Below, one piece after another: positions 30,513 to 40,543 of a stretch of 64,000 nucleotides of DNA. The position numbers were made by a program, and so were the translations under genes. The notes under the pieces were generated by a model. It did no database searches, was not told the DNA's origin, and saw only the letters and a list, made by a program, of their open reading frames with translations. This DNA comes from a virus, in IMG/VR virus record IMGVR_UViG_3300042090_001530, positions 1-64,000 of that record, one strand, 5' to 3'. Positions within the stretch are counted from its first letter, which is position 1. Every line of letters begins with the position of its first letter.

Positions 30513-32165
30513 ATGACCGCCGTCCTCGACTGGGCTGAACACGCGGCCCGCGAATTCGAAGACGACGCACCCAAGCCCCGGCACCGCTTCTACGACGACC
30601 CGGTCGGATTCGCCGACACCTGCATCCGCTGGCCCCCCGATGCGGGACTGACCGCCTACCAGCGCGACGTGCTCGCCGCACTGCCCACCAAACGCAAAGT
30701 ATCCGTGCGCGGACCGCACGGCCTGGGCAAGACCACCACTGCGGCCGTGGCCGTCCTGTGGTTCGCCCTGACCCGCGAACTCTCCGGACGCGACTGGAAG
30801 ATCCCCACGACTGCCGGGGCATGGCGCCAGCTCGAATTTTATCTCTGGCCGGAGATAAAGAAGTGGGCGCGGCAGTTGGACTGGAACGCCCTCGGCTGCG
30901 AACCGCTCTCGGAGCGCACCGAACTGCTCACCCTGAACATCAAACTCGCGCACGGGCACGCGTTCGCCGCCGCGTCCGACAACCCGTCCCTGATCGAAGG
31001 CGCGCACGGCGACAGCATCCTATACGTCTTCGACGAATCCAAGGCGATCATCCCGGCGACGTTCGACGCCGCCGAAGGTGCGTTCTCCGGCGCGGACGCC
31101 ACCGGCAACCTCGAGGCATACGCCCTTGCGATGTCCACCCCAGGCGAACCCAACGGCCGCTTCTACGAGATCCACTCGCGCAAACCGGGCCTAGAAGACT
31201 GGTGGGCACGGCACGTCACCGTCGACGAGGCGATCGCCGCCGGTCGCATCAGCAAGTCCTGGGTGGAACAGAGGCGCCTACAGTGGGGCGCCGACAGCGC
31301 GCTCTTCGCCAACCGCGTCCTCGGCGAATTCCACTCCAGCGACGAAGACGGCGTCATCCCGCTCGCCTGGGTAGAGGCCGCCAACGAACGCTGGCGCGCC
31401 TGGGACGACGACGGCCGTCCCGAAATGCCGGGGCCCCGCACTGTCGGAGTCGACGTCGCAAGGTCTGGATCCGACAAGACCGTGATGGCGCTCCTCGACG
31501 GCGCCGTGCTCACCGAACTGCGCCACAGCTCCCTTGAAGACACGATGCAGACCACCGGCCGCGTCATCGGAATCGTCACCGCCCACCCGGACCGGCGCCC
31601 GATCGTGGACGTCATCGGCATCGGCGCCGGCGTCGTCGACCGGCTGCGCGAGCAAGGCGTCAGCGTCGAGGCGTTCAACGCCAGCGAAGGCACCGACCGC
31701 AAGGACCGATCGGGCGAGTTGGGCTTCACCAACACGCGCAGCGCCGCGCACTGGAACCTCAGGGAACTGCTCGATCCGGCCTACGGCGCCGAGTTGGCGC
31801 TCCCGCCCGACGACCGGCTCACCGGAGACCTGACCGCCCCGCACTGGCGGGTGATGTCCGGAGGCCGGATCCAGGTGGAATCCAAGGACGAGATCCGAAA
31901 GAGGCTCGGCCGGTCCACCGACGACGGCGACGCCGTAGTCCAAGCCACATGGGACGGCGACGGCACCGACGCGCAAGCCTGGATCGACCACTTCCGGCGC
32001 AAAGCCGAAGCCGTCGGCATGACACCACGTGCGGCCATCGGCGCGGCATCCGCAGAACCCGAACCGACCCCCGAACCCGAACCCCCCACCAGCGACATAG
32101 ACCTCCGGCGGGCAGCACGCACAGCGGCACTACGCGGCGGCCGGTTCACGACGTCCTCACGCTGA
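30513..32165 (+). CDS. terL: terminase large subunit (packaging ATPase and nuclease)
   Basis: The 550-residue protein has Walker A RGPHGLGKT at 66-74 and Walker B YVFDES at 171-176. The RuvC-like nuclease domain carries Asp314 (GVDVARSGSD), Asp366 (VDVIGIG) and Asp471/Asp473 (TDDGDAVV). Length and layout match phage large terminases, which cut concatemers and pump DNA into the prohead. It starts 12 bases after the small subunit gene with a GGGGG site. All catalytic residues are present, so a functional motor is expected. Confidence 0.95.
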   Translation: MTAVLDWAEHAAREFEDDAPKPRHRFYDDPVGFADTCIRWPPDAGLTAYQRDVLAALPTKRKVSVRGPHGLGKTTTAAVAVLWFALTRELSGRDWKIPTTAGAWRQLEFYLWPEIKKWARQLDWNALGCEPLSERTELLTLNIKLAHGHAFAAASDNPSLIEGAHGDSILYVFDESKAIIPATFDAAEGAFSGADATGNLEAYALAMSTPGEPNGRFYEIHSRKPGLEDWWARHVTVDEAIAAGRISKSWVEQRRLQWGADSALFANRVLGEFHSSDEDGVIPLAWVEAANERWRAWDDDGRPEMPGPRTVGVDVARSGSDKTVMALLDGAVLTELRHSSLEDTMQTTGRVIGIVTAHPDRRPIVDVIGIGAGVVDRLREQGVSVEAFNASEGTDRKDRSGELGFTNTRSAAHWNLRELLDPAYGAELALPPDDRLTGDLTAPHWRVMSGGRIQVESKDEIRKRLGRSTDDGDAVVQATWDGDGTDAQAWIDHFRRKAEAVGMTPRAAIGAASAEPEPTPEPEPPTSDIDLRRAARTAALRGGRFTTSSR

Positions 32166-32177
32166 GGGGGCGCCCCG

Positions 32178-35100
32178 GTGGTATCGCGCGAACTCGCCCT
32201 CCCCGAACCCGCGGCCGTAACCCGGCAGCGAGCCAGGGCGGTACGCGCACAAGCCGCCGCCTCACCGCGCGCCCGAGTCGCCAAAGTCTGGGGCACCGCA
32301 GTACCCACTGCGGTCCAGGCCGGTGAAGCCGCGTCGCAGATGACCCCGGCGAGCCCGTTCGCACCGGGCGAGCCGGTCAGCCCCTATGACGGATTCAGCC
32401 GTACCCCGCGCACATTCGACTACATCCCGCAGTACAACGTCGCCACCCGGCCGCGCACCCACGAGCGCGTAGCGTTCAGCACCCTGCGCGGGCTGATCGA
32501 GTCCTATGACATCGCCCAAGTCGCGATCTGGCACCGGATCGACTCGATCCGCTCCCTCGAATGGTCGCTGGTCGCAGACGACGGCTACCAGGGCGATGTA
32601 ACGGGTGCGGTCGCGCTCGGCATGGCCGCCCTGAAGAAGCCGGACAGGAAAAACCCTTTCGACGCGTGGCTCGCCGAGTTCCTCTTCGACGTGCTCGCAT
32701 TCGACGCTGGCGCCCTGTACCGGATGCGCAACCGCGCCGGACAGGTCATCGGCCTCAAGCCGGTAGACGGCACGATCCTGGCGCCGCTCCTTGACTACTG
32801 GGGCGACCCGCCGGAGCCGCCCGCCCCGGCCTACGTGCAGTACGCCAACGGGCTGCCGTGGAACTGGCTGACGGCCGACGACCTGATCTACCAGCCCTTC
32901 CGGAAGATCACCAACTCGCCGTACGGCCGCGCGCCCCTCGAGTCGATCCTGCTCAACGCGAACACCGACTTGAGGTTCCAGGCCTACTTCCTGCAGCGGT
33001 ACACCGAAGGCAACCTGCCCGCCGCGTTCGCGTCCGCACCGGAGACCTGGACCCCGCAGCAGATCGAATCGTTCCAGGAGTACTGGGACGGGTTCATCCT
33101 CGGCGACCAGTCGTTCAAGAACCAGATCCGGTGGATCCCGCCCGGAAGCAAGATCGAATGGTCGAACGAGAAAGACTTCACCGACGCGTTCTCGCTGTTC
33201 ATGATGCGAAAGACCCTAGCGGCCTACCACGTGGTGCCCGCAGACCTGGGCTTCACGGAAAGCGTCAACAAGTCGGCAGGGGAGACGCAGACCGACGTTC
33301 AGCATCGCATCGGCGACGCGCCCCTCGCTAAGCACGTCTCCAGCATCCTCACCGGATTCCTGCAAGACGACCTACGCCTTCCCCTCAAGCACCAGTTCGA
33401 CTTCGGCGAGGAGCAGGACGACCGTCTCGCCACTGCGCAGGCCGACCAGGTGTACATCCAGAACGCCGTCGTCTCCCCGTCCGAGATCCGCGAACTGCGG
33501 TTCGGCCTCGGCGAGCCCGACGGGCGCCCCGTGCCGCGTTACATCTTCTCCTCGCGTGGCGGCGCAGTGCCGCTGGCCCCGCTGTTCGCGGTCGCCGGCC
33601 CCATCGACCCCGCATCCGGCGCGCCTCTCCCTGGCGCGCCGCTACCGAAGAAGCCCTTCAGTCCCATCGAGGGGGTTGAACCGAACCCGGCCCCGCCGAC
33701 GAAGCCGCTCGCGGTGCAAATCTACGGGGACCTGAATCCGCCCACGCCCAATCCGGTGGTCGGTGTCGCCCCGGCGCCGCACGCTGTGATGCCTGGCGCA
33801 GCCGCGCCTCAGGCCGCCGCAACGCCCGTCGCCAAGGACGGCGCGGCAGCCCCGGCGGCTGGGTCCGGCTCGACCGCCGGGATCACCGCCGCGACCGGCA
33901 TCTACTCGTATGACCTAGGCACCGAGCCCGTCATCATGCCCGACGCCGACGACATCGACTACGAAGTCGCCAAGTCGGAACTCGCCACCTACCGGCGGTA
34001 CGTCAAGGCACGCAAGCGCAGCGGACGCTGGAAAGACTTCGAGTTCGCGGCCATCGACCGCGTCACCGCGCACCGGCTCAACGACGCCGGACGCTTGGAG
34101 ATCCGGAAGGCTGGCGGCGTCATCGCGTGCGCCGGCCTCGCAGTCCTCGCCGAGGACACCGGCCGCGTCCTCATGCTCCAGCGCGGGCTCGACCCGAACG
34201 ACCCCGCCTCCGGGACCTTTGAATTTCCTGGCGGGCACGTCGAGGACGGAGAAACCCCGCTCGCGGCTGCCGAGCGCGAATTCCAAGAGGAAACAGGGCT
34301 CCTCCTCTCGGCCGACGCACTGACCAACGCCAACCCCGACGCAACCTGGACCAGCGCCGACCGCGTCTACCGCGGGTTCGTCGTCACCATCCCCGTCGAA
34401 GCGGCGCTGCCGATCGCGGAACGCGGCCAGGTCGCCAATCCCGACGACCCGGACGCTGACGCAGTCGAAATGATCGCCTGGTGGGATCCGAGATTGTTGC
34501 CGGCCAACCCGGCGGTGCGCCCGGAACTGCTCGCGTCCATGGACGACGTACAGCGGGCGATCGCGATCGCGCAACCGTGCGACACGGTCCCTGCAGAGGT
34601 CGCGGCTCCCGTAGAGAAGGCCGCGCCGATGCTCGGGGAAGTGCCGGGGCTCACCAAGCGCTCCGGCATGATCTCGCTGGACCTCCCGGCAGGTCTCATC
34701 CCCGTCGTGCCCGGAGGCTTGAACGATCACCATGTGACCGTGGTCTATCTCGGGAAAGACCTCGACGATGAGGACTTTGCCGCAGCCTGCGACCGTGCCG
34801 AAACCGCCGCGACGGCCATGGCCGGACCGCTCACCGGCAGCATCAGCGGCCGAGGAGTGTTCCCGCCCTCAGCGTCCAGCGACGGGAAGATCCCCGTGTT
34901 CGCCGAGGTCGAACTGCCCGGCATCAGCGCGCTCCACGCGGAACTCGAAGACCTGTCCGCGTCCGAGCACGCCAGCTATCACGCGCACGTCACCCGCACG
35001 TACGCCGAGCCCGGCGACCAACTGCCGGACCCGCTCCCGTATACGCCGGTGACTTTCACGCACCTCACGGTCCATCGCGGCGACGAGCAGATGAGCTTCC

Positions 35101-35996
35101 CGTTCGGGCAGCGCGGACTCGGCGTGATGAAGGCCAGCGGCGGTGAACCCGACGGCCCAAAAGCTGACGCCTCCGCCAAGGAGGCGTCCAAGGCGTGGCC
35201 CGGCTGGGAACACGACCTCCAAGCCGCCCGGCACTGGGCCGACAGACTCAACAACGGATACACCAACGCATTAAGCCGGACGCACGCCGAACGCATCGCA
35301 GCCTCGTTCATCGCCGCACACCCGCAACCGAAAACCGAGAAGAAGCCGACCAAAGCCGAGACCGCGGCGGTAGCGGCAGCACTCCTCGCCGCCGCGCTCG
35401 CACACCTCGAAAACCAAGGCCTCGACCTCACCAGCCATGCCACCGAGAACCTGCGCGGTATCTACGCCGACGGCTACTTGATCGGCGCCGCATCCGGCAA
35501 CGCGGTCATCGACGGCGGCGCGCCCGCGCTCGGTAACTGGGCGCCCGGCAAAACCGCCGACGCGCACCACCTCATCGAAACCCTCGCGCTCGGCGCCGGG
35601 CTCTCCGCGCTCCTGCTACGAGCACCCGAAGTAGCAGCGGAGATGTCGAACACGCGCATGACCGCCATGGCCACAGCGCTCGCCGCCGGCGCGGCATCCG
35701 GATCGGGGCCGGCCGTCATCGCCGGAACCCTAGTCGCGGTCCTCGCCGCGGGCTGGCGATCCCTCAGATCCGCGATCACCGGAATCACCACCGGATCCAG
35801 CGCCGGAGCGAGCGACACCTACCAGAAGCGCGGCGTCGAACTCGGCCAATGGCTGCTGGACCCCAGCAGCAAGAGCTGTCCGAACTGCATCGCCAACGCC
35901 AACGCCAAGCCGCGCCCACTCGGGCAGCCGTGGCCCAGCGGCAGCGCATATCCGCCAGAGCATGATCACTGTCGGTGCGAAATCGGCCCTGCGTAA
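32178..35996 (+). CDS. portal - NUDIX - 2H phosphoesterase - MuF polyprotein, 1272 aa
   Basis: GTG at 32178 follows GAGGGGGCG. Residues about 80-480 are a portal domain (RSLEWSLV, YGRAPLESIL). Residues about 640-800 form a NUDIX hydrolase with a complete Nudix box: Gly686, Glu692, Arg700, Glu701, Glu704, Glu705 and Gly707. Residues about 835-970 are a 2H phosphoesterase (LigT/CPDase type) with HVT at 852-854 and HLT at 962-964. The final part ends in CPNCIANA and HDHCRCEIGP, the signature of MuF minor head proteins. The portal is the DNA gate; MuF proteins enter the head. The two enzyme domains may process nucleotides or RNA, or counter host signalling. Portal-MuF fusions are known; the inserted enzyme pair is unusual. 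Confidence 0.9.
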   Translation: MVSRELALPEPAAVTRQRARAVRAQAAASPRARVAKVWGTAVPTAVQAGEAASQMTPASPFAPGEPVSPYDGFSRTPRTFDYIPQYNVATRPRTHERVAFSTLRGLIESYDIAQVAIWHRIDSIRSLEWSLVADDGYQGDVTGAVALGMAALKKPDRKNPFDAWLAEFLFDVLAFDAGALYRMRNRAGQVIGLKPVDGTILAPLLDYWGDPPEPPAPAYVQYANGLPWNWLTADDLIYQPFRKITNSPYGRAPLESILLNANTDLRFQAYFLQRYTEGNLPAAFASAPETWTPQQIESFQEYWDGFILGDQSFKNQIRWIPPGSKIEWSNEKDFTDAFSLFMMRKTLAAYHVVPADLGFTESVNKSAGETQTDVQHRIGDAPLAKHVSSILTGFLQDDLRLPLKHQFDFGEEQDDRLATAQADQVYIQNAVVSPSEIRELRFGLGEPDGRPVPRYIFSSRGGAVPLAPLFAVAGPIDPASGAPLPGAPLPKKPFSPIEGVEPNPAPPTKPLAVQIYGDLNPPTPNPVVGVAPAPHAVMPGAAAPQAAATPVAKDGAAAPAAGSGSTAGITAATGIYSYDLGTEPVIMPDADDIDYEVAKSELATYRRYVKARKRSGRWKDFEFAAIDRVTAHRLNDAGRLEIRKAGGVIACAGLAVLAEDTGRVLMLQRGLDPNDPASGTFEFPGGHVEDGETPLAAAEREFQEETGLLLSADALTNANPDATWTSADRVYRGFVVTIPVEAALPIAERGQVANPDDPDADAVEMIAWWDPRLLPANPAVRPELLASMDDVQRAIAIAQPCDTVPAEVAAPVEKAAPMLGEVPGLTKRSGMISLDLPAGLIPVVPGGLNDHHVTVVYLGKDLDDEDFAAACDRAETAATAMAGPLTGSISGRGVFPPSASSDGKIPVFAEVELPGISALHAELEDLSASEHASYHAHVTRTYAEPGDQLPDPLPYTPVTFTHLTVHRGDEQMSFPFGQRGLGVMKASGGEPDGPKADASAKEASKAWPGWEHDLQAARHWADRLNNGYTNALSRTHAERIAASFIAAHPQPKTEKKPTKAETAAVAAALLAAALAHLENQGLDLTSHATENLRGIYADGYLIGAASGNAVIDGGAPALGNWAPGKTADAHHLIETLALGAGLSALLLRAPEVAAEMSNTRMTAMATALAAGAASGSGPAVIAGTLVAVLAAGWRSLRSAITGITTGSSAGASDTYQKRGVELGQWLLDPSSKSCPNCIANANAKPRPLGQPWPSGSAYPPEHDHCRCEIGPA

Positions 35997-36022
35997 CGAC
36001 CCGAGCCGATACGGAGGTGCCC

Positions 36023-36643
36023 GTGGATCGCTACGACACCCCCGGATGGGAAGGCTCGGTCGGCCCATTCCCCGACGACTACACCAAGCCCCACGTATAC
36101 GCACGCGACATCTGCTCCGGCGCCGGCAACTGCGTCTGCGGCATAGGGCTACCCGACGAGATCCACGTCCAAGCAGCGCCCGGCATCGACATCCCCGGGA
36201 GAGCAATCGTCGTCCCGTCCCGCTACCTGGGCAAGTCCGCCGAGGAACAGCGCTACGTGCTCGGCGTTGGGTATCAACCGGGCCCCGACCCGCGAATCGC
36301 CCGCGGCGCCGACGGGTACCGCGACTACTTCACTGCCGAGGAACTCGAGAAGGCCGCATGGTCCTTCCTCAAGAGCGGCGGCCAGATAGGGCTGTTCCAT
36401 GAGGACGGCACCCTCGGACATGCGACGCCCGTCGAAAGCTACGTGCATCGTGCCCCCGACTGGGATCAGGGCAACGGCATTGTCATCAAGACCGGCACCT
36501 GGCTCATCGGCGCCATCTGTGACGACATCGCGTGGCAGCTAGTCAAATCCGGACGTGTCACCGGCTTCTCGCCGCAGGGGTTCGCGAAGCGCCGTCGCCC
36601 CTCCATCCCACCGAACTCCACGAGGGAGCTGTGCCGTGTCTGA
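36023..36643 (+). CDS. XkdF-like prohead protease, 206 aa
   Basis: GTG at 36023 has an ACGGAGG site with five-base spacing and is chosen over an earlier ATG inside the portal gene. The second half shows features of XkdF-type phage serine proteases: a helix with LKSGGQIGLFHED (His126), HATPVESY, TGTWLIGAICDDIAWQLV and GFSPQG (Ser183). An N-terminal Cys group (CSGAGNCVCG) may bind metal. It would mature the capsid and scaffold. The stop overlaps the next start region. The catalytic residue assignment is inference. Confidence 0.75.
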   Translation: MDRYDTPGWEGSVGPFPDDYTKPHVYARDICSGAGNCVCGIGLPDEIHVQAAPGIDIPGRAIVVPSRYLGKSAEEQRYVLGVGYQPGPDPRIARGADGYRDYFTAEELEKAAWSFLKSGGQIGLFHEDGTLGHATPVESYVHRAPDWDQGNGIVIKTGTWLIGAICDDIAWQLVKSGRVTGFSPQGFAKRRRPSIPPNSTRELCRV

Positions 36644-38933
36644 CGCGCAACCGGAGGAGTGGACGGAACTCTACGACCCTGAGGTGCCAGAGATGCACAT
36701 GGTCGGCAAAGGGGCTAACGGCTTCCCCGAATTCCTGATCATCAAGCAGGACGCCGAGGGCGGCCTGTTCGAAGCCGACTACGTACGCGAACTCATTGCC
36801 AAGGCCGACGCGGAGCACCCCCCGGCCACTGACCCGCGGGAGACGGTGACCATGAGCGGCAGCCCCGCAGCGATCGCAGCACTCATCCACGGCGCCGCAG
36901 TGCGCAAGGCCACGCCGGAGCCTGCGCCCGTCGAAGACGACGTGGCCAAAGCGGAGGAATCCACCGCGACCCAGAACGACTTGCCCGACTCTGCCTTCGC
37001 GTACATCGAAAGCGGTGGCACGAAGGACGAGCACGGCCGCACCGTCCCGCGGTCCCTGCGGCACTTCAACATCCACGACGCCGCGCACGTCCGCAACGCC
37101 CTGAGTCGAGCACCGCAGTCCCCGTTCGGCGACAAGGCCATGCCCAAGATCCGCGCCGCCGCGAAGCGCTTCGGGGTCGACGTATCCAAGGCCGAACAGG
37201 CCGCCCCCGAAACCAACGAGGTGAGCAAAGACATGGACGGTTCCGCGGGCATGCCGCTGGACGAAGGCATGGACGGGATGGACCCGACGGTCATCCTCGC
37301 GATGCCCGAAGAGGAAGCCCCGGGCGACCCGAACGACCCCGGCTCCCCGGCATGGGAGTCGATCGACGCCGCGACGGCCCTCAAGTGGACCGCGATCGCC
37401 GCCCGGCTGCGCTCCGCCCTCGGCATCATGTCCGACCGGGAGATGCTCGAAGCCGCCACCGCCGACCCGTCCGACGCCGACAACGCGATGGATCTCGACG
37501 ACGCCGCGTGCGCCGTGGACTTCGTGATCTCGACGCTCGCCCCGTTCGCGGTCGACGAGCAGGCGGAAGCCGACGAGGGCACCATGGCGATGGAGATGGT
37601 CGGCAAGGCGATGAGCACCCTCGACCCGGCCCACCTCGACACCGTCGAGACCCTCGGCACCGTCCGCAAGGCCGGGCGCGCCCTGAGCTCCGCGAACGAG
37701 AGCGCACTGCGCGCCGCGGTCAAGGCGCTCCAGCAGATCCTCGCGTCGCTGCCCCGCGCGGCCGACGCGCCCGCCCCGGCATCCGAGGGCGCCATGACGA
37801 AGGAGAGCGGCCTGCCGGTCGCCAAGACCGCGAACGAGGAGCCCGACATGCCGCAGACCACGACCGCCGAAGACACCACCACCGCATCTGGGCAGGCGCC
37901 CGCCATGGGCAGTGCATCCCCGGACCCGCAGCCCGTCGCCGGGACCGCCGTCACCGACGTGACGAAGACCGCCGACGCGCCGGTCGACCAGGCGGCGTTC
38001 GCCGAGATCGTCAAGCAGCTCGCGGCCGTGCTCAACTCGCAGGCCCCGGTCGCCAAGACCGATGGTGCCGCGAATGCAGAGCAGACCCCGGCCGCGCCGA
38101 TCGCCAAGGCTGAGGAGACTACGGCCGTCGAGACTGCGGCGGACGAGCCCGTCATCAAGGCCGAGCAGCCCGCGACCCCCGACGCCGCGCCCGTCGCGGA
38201 GCCGGCCAACGTGCAGAAGGCTGAGAAGCCGCCGCAGGTGGCGATCTACGACGCCAACGGCAACCTCGTCGGCACCGTCGACCCCGGCGAGATCACCATG
38301 CTCGCCCCCGCCAGGGCCCCCGAGCCCGCAGCCAAGGCCGACGACGCGGCACCGGACGAGCCCGCGGCCCCCGCCGCCGAGGCCCCGGCCACCCCGCCCA
38401 CAGATCTCGCCCCGCAGCCTCCGGCCGCGGCAGGCGTACCCGCCGACGCCGTCCCCGCCGACGACGCCATGACCAAGCAGGCCGCCAACGGCCAGCCCGA
38501 CAGCAACACCGCGACGCTCGAAAGCAGCGCCCCCGCCGACATCCTCAAGCAGGCCCTCGCCGACTACAGCGCCACACAGGGGCAGGCACTCGCCGCCCAG
38601 ATGGCGGACGTCCGCAAGGGACTGGAGGACCGCAACGCGGCGCTGGAAGAGGTCGTCAAGAACCTCCAGGCACAGATCGAAGAGCGCATCACTCGCATCG
38701 AGAACGCCCCCCCCGTCTACGCCATCGCCTCCAACGGCGCCATGCCCGACCCGCGCCACCTGCGCGGCCAGAACCAGGGCGCCCTCGCGGTCGACCCGGC
38801 CATCGGCCCCATGCTCAAGGCCCGCCTCGCCAACAGCGACGACGCCACCGAGCAGAAGCAGATCGCCGACGAGATGACCGAACGGGCCAACACCCTGTTC
38901 CAGCAGCTCCAGGCAGGCGCCCGGCAGCGGTAA
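36636..38933 (+). CDS. scaffold-like protein with DUF6582-like segment, 765 aa
   Basis: GTG at 36636 overlaps the protease end. Residues about 105-180 (LPDSAFAYIESGG, LRHFNIHDAAHVRNALSRA) resemble the DUF6582 segment seen in actinophage head proteins. Long Ala/Pro/Glu-rich disordered stretches follow (about 330-620). Near the C terminus there is a coiled coil (about 640-690) and a compact end that may bind the capsid protein. Placement between protease and capsid, acidic composition and coiled coil fit a scaffold. A fused capsid-assembly protein is the alternative. Confidence 0.7.
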   Translation: MSDAQPEEWTELYDPEVPEMHMVGKGANGFPEFLIIKQDAEGGLFEADYVRELIAKADAEHPPATDPRETVTMSGSPAAIAALIHGAAVRKATPEPAPVEDDVAKAEESTATQNDLPDSAFAYIESGGTKDEHGRTVPRSLRHFNIHDAAHVRNALSRAPQSPFGDKAMPKIRAAAKRFGVDVSKAEQAAPETNEVSKDMDGSAGMPLDEGMDGMDPTVILAMPEEEAPGDPNDPGSPAWESIDAATALKWTAIAARLRSALGIMSDREMLEAATADPSDADNAMDLDDAACAVDFVISTLAPFAVDEQAEADEGTMAMEMVGKAMSTLDPAHLDTVETLGTVRKAGRALSSANESALRAAVKALQQILASLPRAADAPAPASEGAMTKESGLPVAKTANEEPDMPQTTTAEDTTTASGQAPAMGSASPDPQPVAGTAVTDVTKTADAPVDQAAFAEIVKQLAAVLNSQAPVAKTDGAANAEQTPAAPIAKAEETTAVETAADEPVIKAEQPATPDAAPVAEPANVQKAEKPPQVAIYDANGNLVGTVDPGEITMLAPARAPEPAAKADDAAPDEPAAPAAEAPATPPTDLAPQPPAAAGVPADAVPADDAMTKQAANGQPDSNTATLESSAPADILKQALADYSATQGQALAAQMADVRKGLEDRNAALEEVVKNLQAQIEERITRIENAPPVYAIASNGAMPDPRHLRGQNQGALAVDPAIGPMLKARLANSDDATEQKQIADEMTERANTLFQQLQAGARQR

Positions 38934-38960
38934 CGCGCCGAGCACGACCTTCCTTCCTTC

Positions 38961-38991
38961 AAGCCCCCGAGCGCCAGGCGCCGGGGGCTTT
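38961..38991 (+). terminator. terminator between scaffold and capsid genes
   Basis: AAGCCCCCG pairs with CGGGGGCTT around GC-rich inner bases that can extend the stem, followed by TTTG. A terminator here, with a new unit starting at the capsid gene, would allow higher capsid expression. Confidence 0.75.
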
Positions 38992-39014
38992 GCCATGCCC
39001 AGAAAGAGGCATCC

Positions 39015-40517
39015 ATGAGCGCCCTCATGCAGGACGTGACCGAGGAGACCATCGCCGCGATCAGCAAGGCTCAGACCGCGGGCATCCTTGAGAACACGGG
39101 TATTTACAGCTATGACCTGTCCGAGCTCGTCACCCTGATCCCCGTGGTGACGCCCTTCCGGGACCACGTGTCGCGGAAGCAGTCCCCTGATGGTAACCCG
39201 TTTGCCGTATGGCGAGCGATCATGAACCTGACGGACAGCCAGCCCGACCCGTCCATGGGCTTCGACTACGCAGCCAACGAAGCCCTGTTCGACGAGCAGG
39301 ACTTCCAGGCCCGATACAAGCCCACCGGCCTCGCCGGCCTCGTCACCCAGGACGCGTTCGACCTCGCCAAGGGATACGCCGACCCGTATGCGGTCGCCAC
39401 CTTCAACGTCCTGAACCAGGTCCTGATCGGCGACGACCGCAAGCTCCTCGGCGGCCAGTCCTTCGCCCTCGCCGCCTCCACCGCGCCCACCATCACCCAG
39501 CACGCCACCGGCGGCACCATCGGCGCCGTCACCCCCTACGTCGGCGTCGCAGCGCGAACCGGCTCCGGCTACTACTACGGCTCCGGCAACAGCCAAGGCG
39601 CATCCAACAGCACCACCTTCGGCTCCGGCAGCACCAACTCGCTCACCGCCAGCACCACCGCGCAGCGCGGCGCCGTCGCCTACGACTGGTTCCAGTCGCC
39701 CACCGGGCTCGCCGGCTCGTGGCTCTACTACACCACCACCACCGTCAACACCGTGACGATGACCTCCATCATCACCTCCCCCAACGCCCTACCCGCCACC
39801 CTGCCCGACCTCCAGACCAACTTCTGGAAGGGCTCCAACACCAGCGCCACCCCCACCTACAACGCCGCCGCCGACAACGGCAGCGCCAACGCCCCCGACT
39901 ACGACGGATTCCTCGCGAGCCTCTCTGGCGACTTCAGCGGCACCGGCCAGTGGGTCCAGCCCGGCACCGGCACCGCCAACCCCAGCGTCGTCAACACCCT
40001 CAACGGCGCCGCCCTCACCCTCACCGGCGGCAGCATCACCGAGATCGAGCAGCTGCTGTTCCTGCCGCTGTGGAACCAGGTCAAGACGTCGCCCACCGCG
40101 CTCATGGTCAACGCCGCGCAGGCTCAGGAGATCGCCAACCTCGTCCTCGGCTCCAACAGTGCGACCACCTTCCTCAACACCGACGCATCCGGCCGTATCT
40201 CCGTCACCGCTGGTGGCCGGGTCGGCGAGATCGTCAACGCCCCGGCAGGCGGCGTCACCGTGCCCATTGAGGTGCACGTTTCCCTGCCGCCTGGCACCAT
40301 CATCGCCCGCAGCGACCGGGTCCCGTTCCCGCAGGCGAACATCGCATCAGTGCTCGAATACAGGGCGCTGCGCGATACGGCGCAGTACGACTACGGGATC
40401 TCCCGCATCGCGGGAACCCCCGGCGGAGGCCCTCGCCGTGAATTCGAGATCAGGAGCGTGGGTGCCTTCCTGAATCGTGCGCCCGTAGCGAACGCGGTAC
40501 TCAACTGCATTTCGTAG
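39015..40517 (+). CDS. major capsid protein (HK97-like), 500 aa
   Basis: ATG at 39015 follows AAAGAGG. The N-terminal region (TGIYSYDLSELVTLIPVVTP and FRDHVSRK), the RYKPTGLAG segment and the C-terminal VPFPQANIASVLEYRALRDT region are typical of actinophage HK97-fold capsid proteins. Residues about 165-320 form a large Gly/Ser/Thr-rich insertion with an Ig-like segment (GAVAYDWFQSP) likely exposed on the capsid surface. Position after protease and scaffold agrees. Confidence is high for the role and moderate for domain limits. Confidence 0.88.
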   Translation: MSALMQDVTEETIAAISKAQTAGILENTGIYSYDLSELVTLIPVVTPFRDHVSRKQSPDGNPFAVWRAIMNLTDSQPDPSMGFDYAANEALFDEQDFQARYKPTGLAGLVTQDAFDLAKGYADPYAVATFNVLNQVLIGDDRKLLGGQSFALAASTAPTITQHATGGTIGAVTPYVGVAARTGSGYYYGSGNSQGASNSTTFGSGSTNSLTASTTAQRGAVAYDWFQSPTGLAGSWLYYTTTTVNTVTMTSIITSPNALPATLPDLQTNFWKGSNTSATPTYNAAADNGSANAPDYDGFLASLSGDFSGTGQWVQPGTGTANPSVVNTLNGAALTLTGGSITEIEQLLFLPLWNQVKTSPTALMVNAAQAQEIANLVLGSNSATTFLNTDASGRISVTAGGRVGEIVNAPAGGVTVPIEVHVSLPPGTIIARSDRVPFPQANIASVLEYRALRDTAQYDYGISRIAGTPGGGPRREFEIRSVGAFLNRAPVANAVLNCIS

Positions 40518-40543
40518 GCCCCACCTGCGGTGATGTGACCCGT

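Noticed and set aside
36558-39596. Minus-strand open frame of 1012 codons opposite scaffold and capsid genes
   Set aside because: Its residues are Gly/Arg/Val-rich as expected for the antisense of an Ala/Pro/Glu-rich gene with high third-position GC; the plus-strand genes have motifs and ribosome sites.
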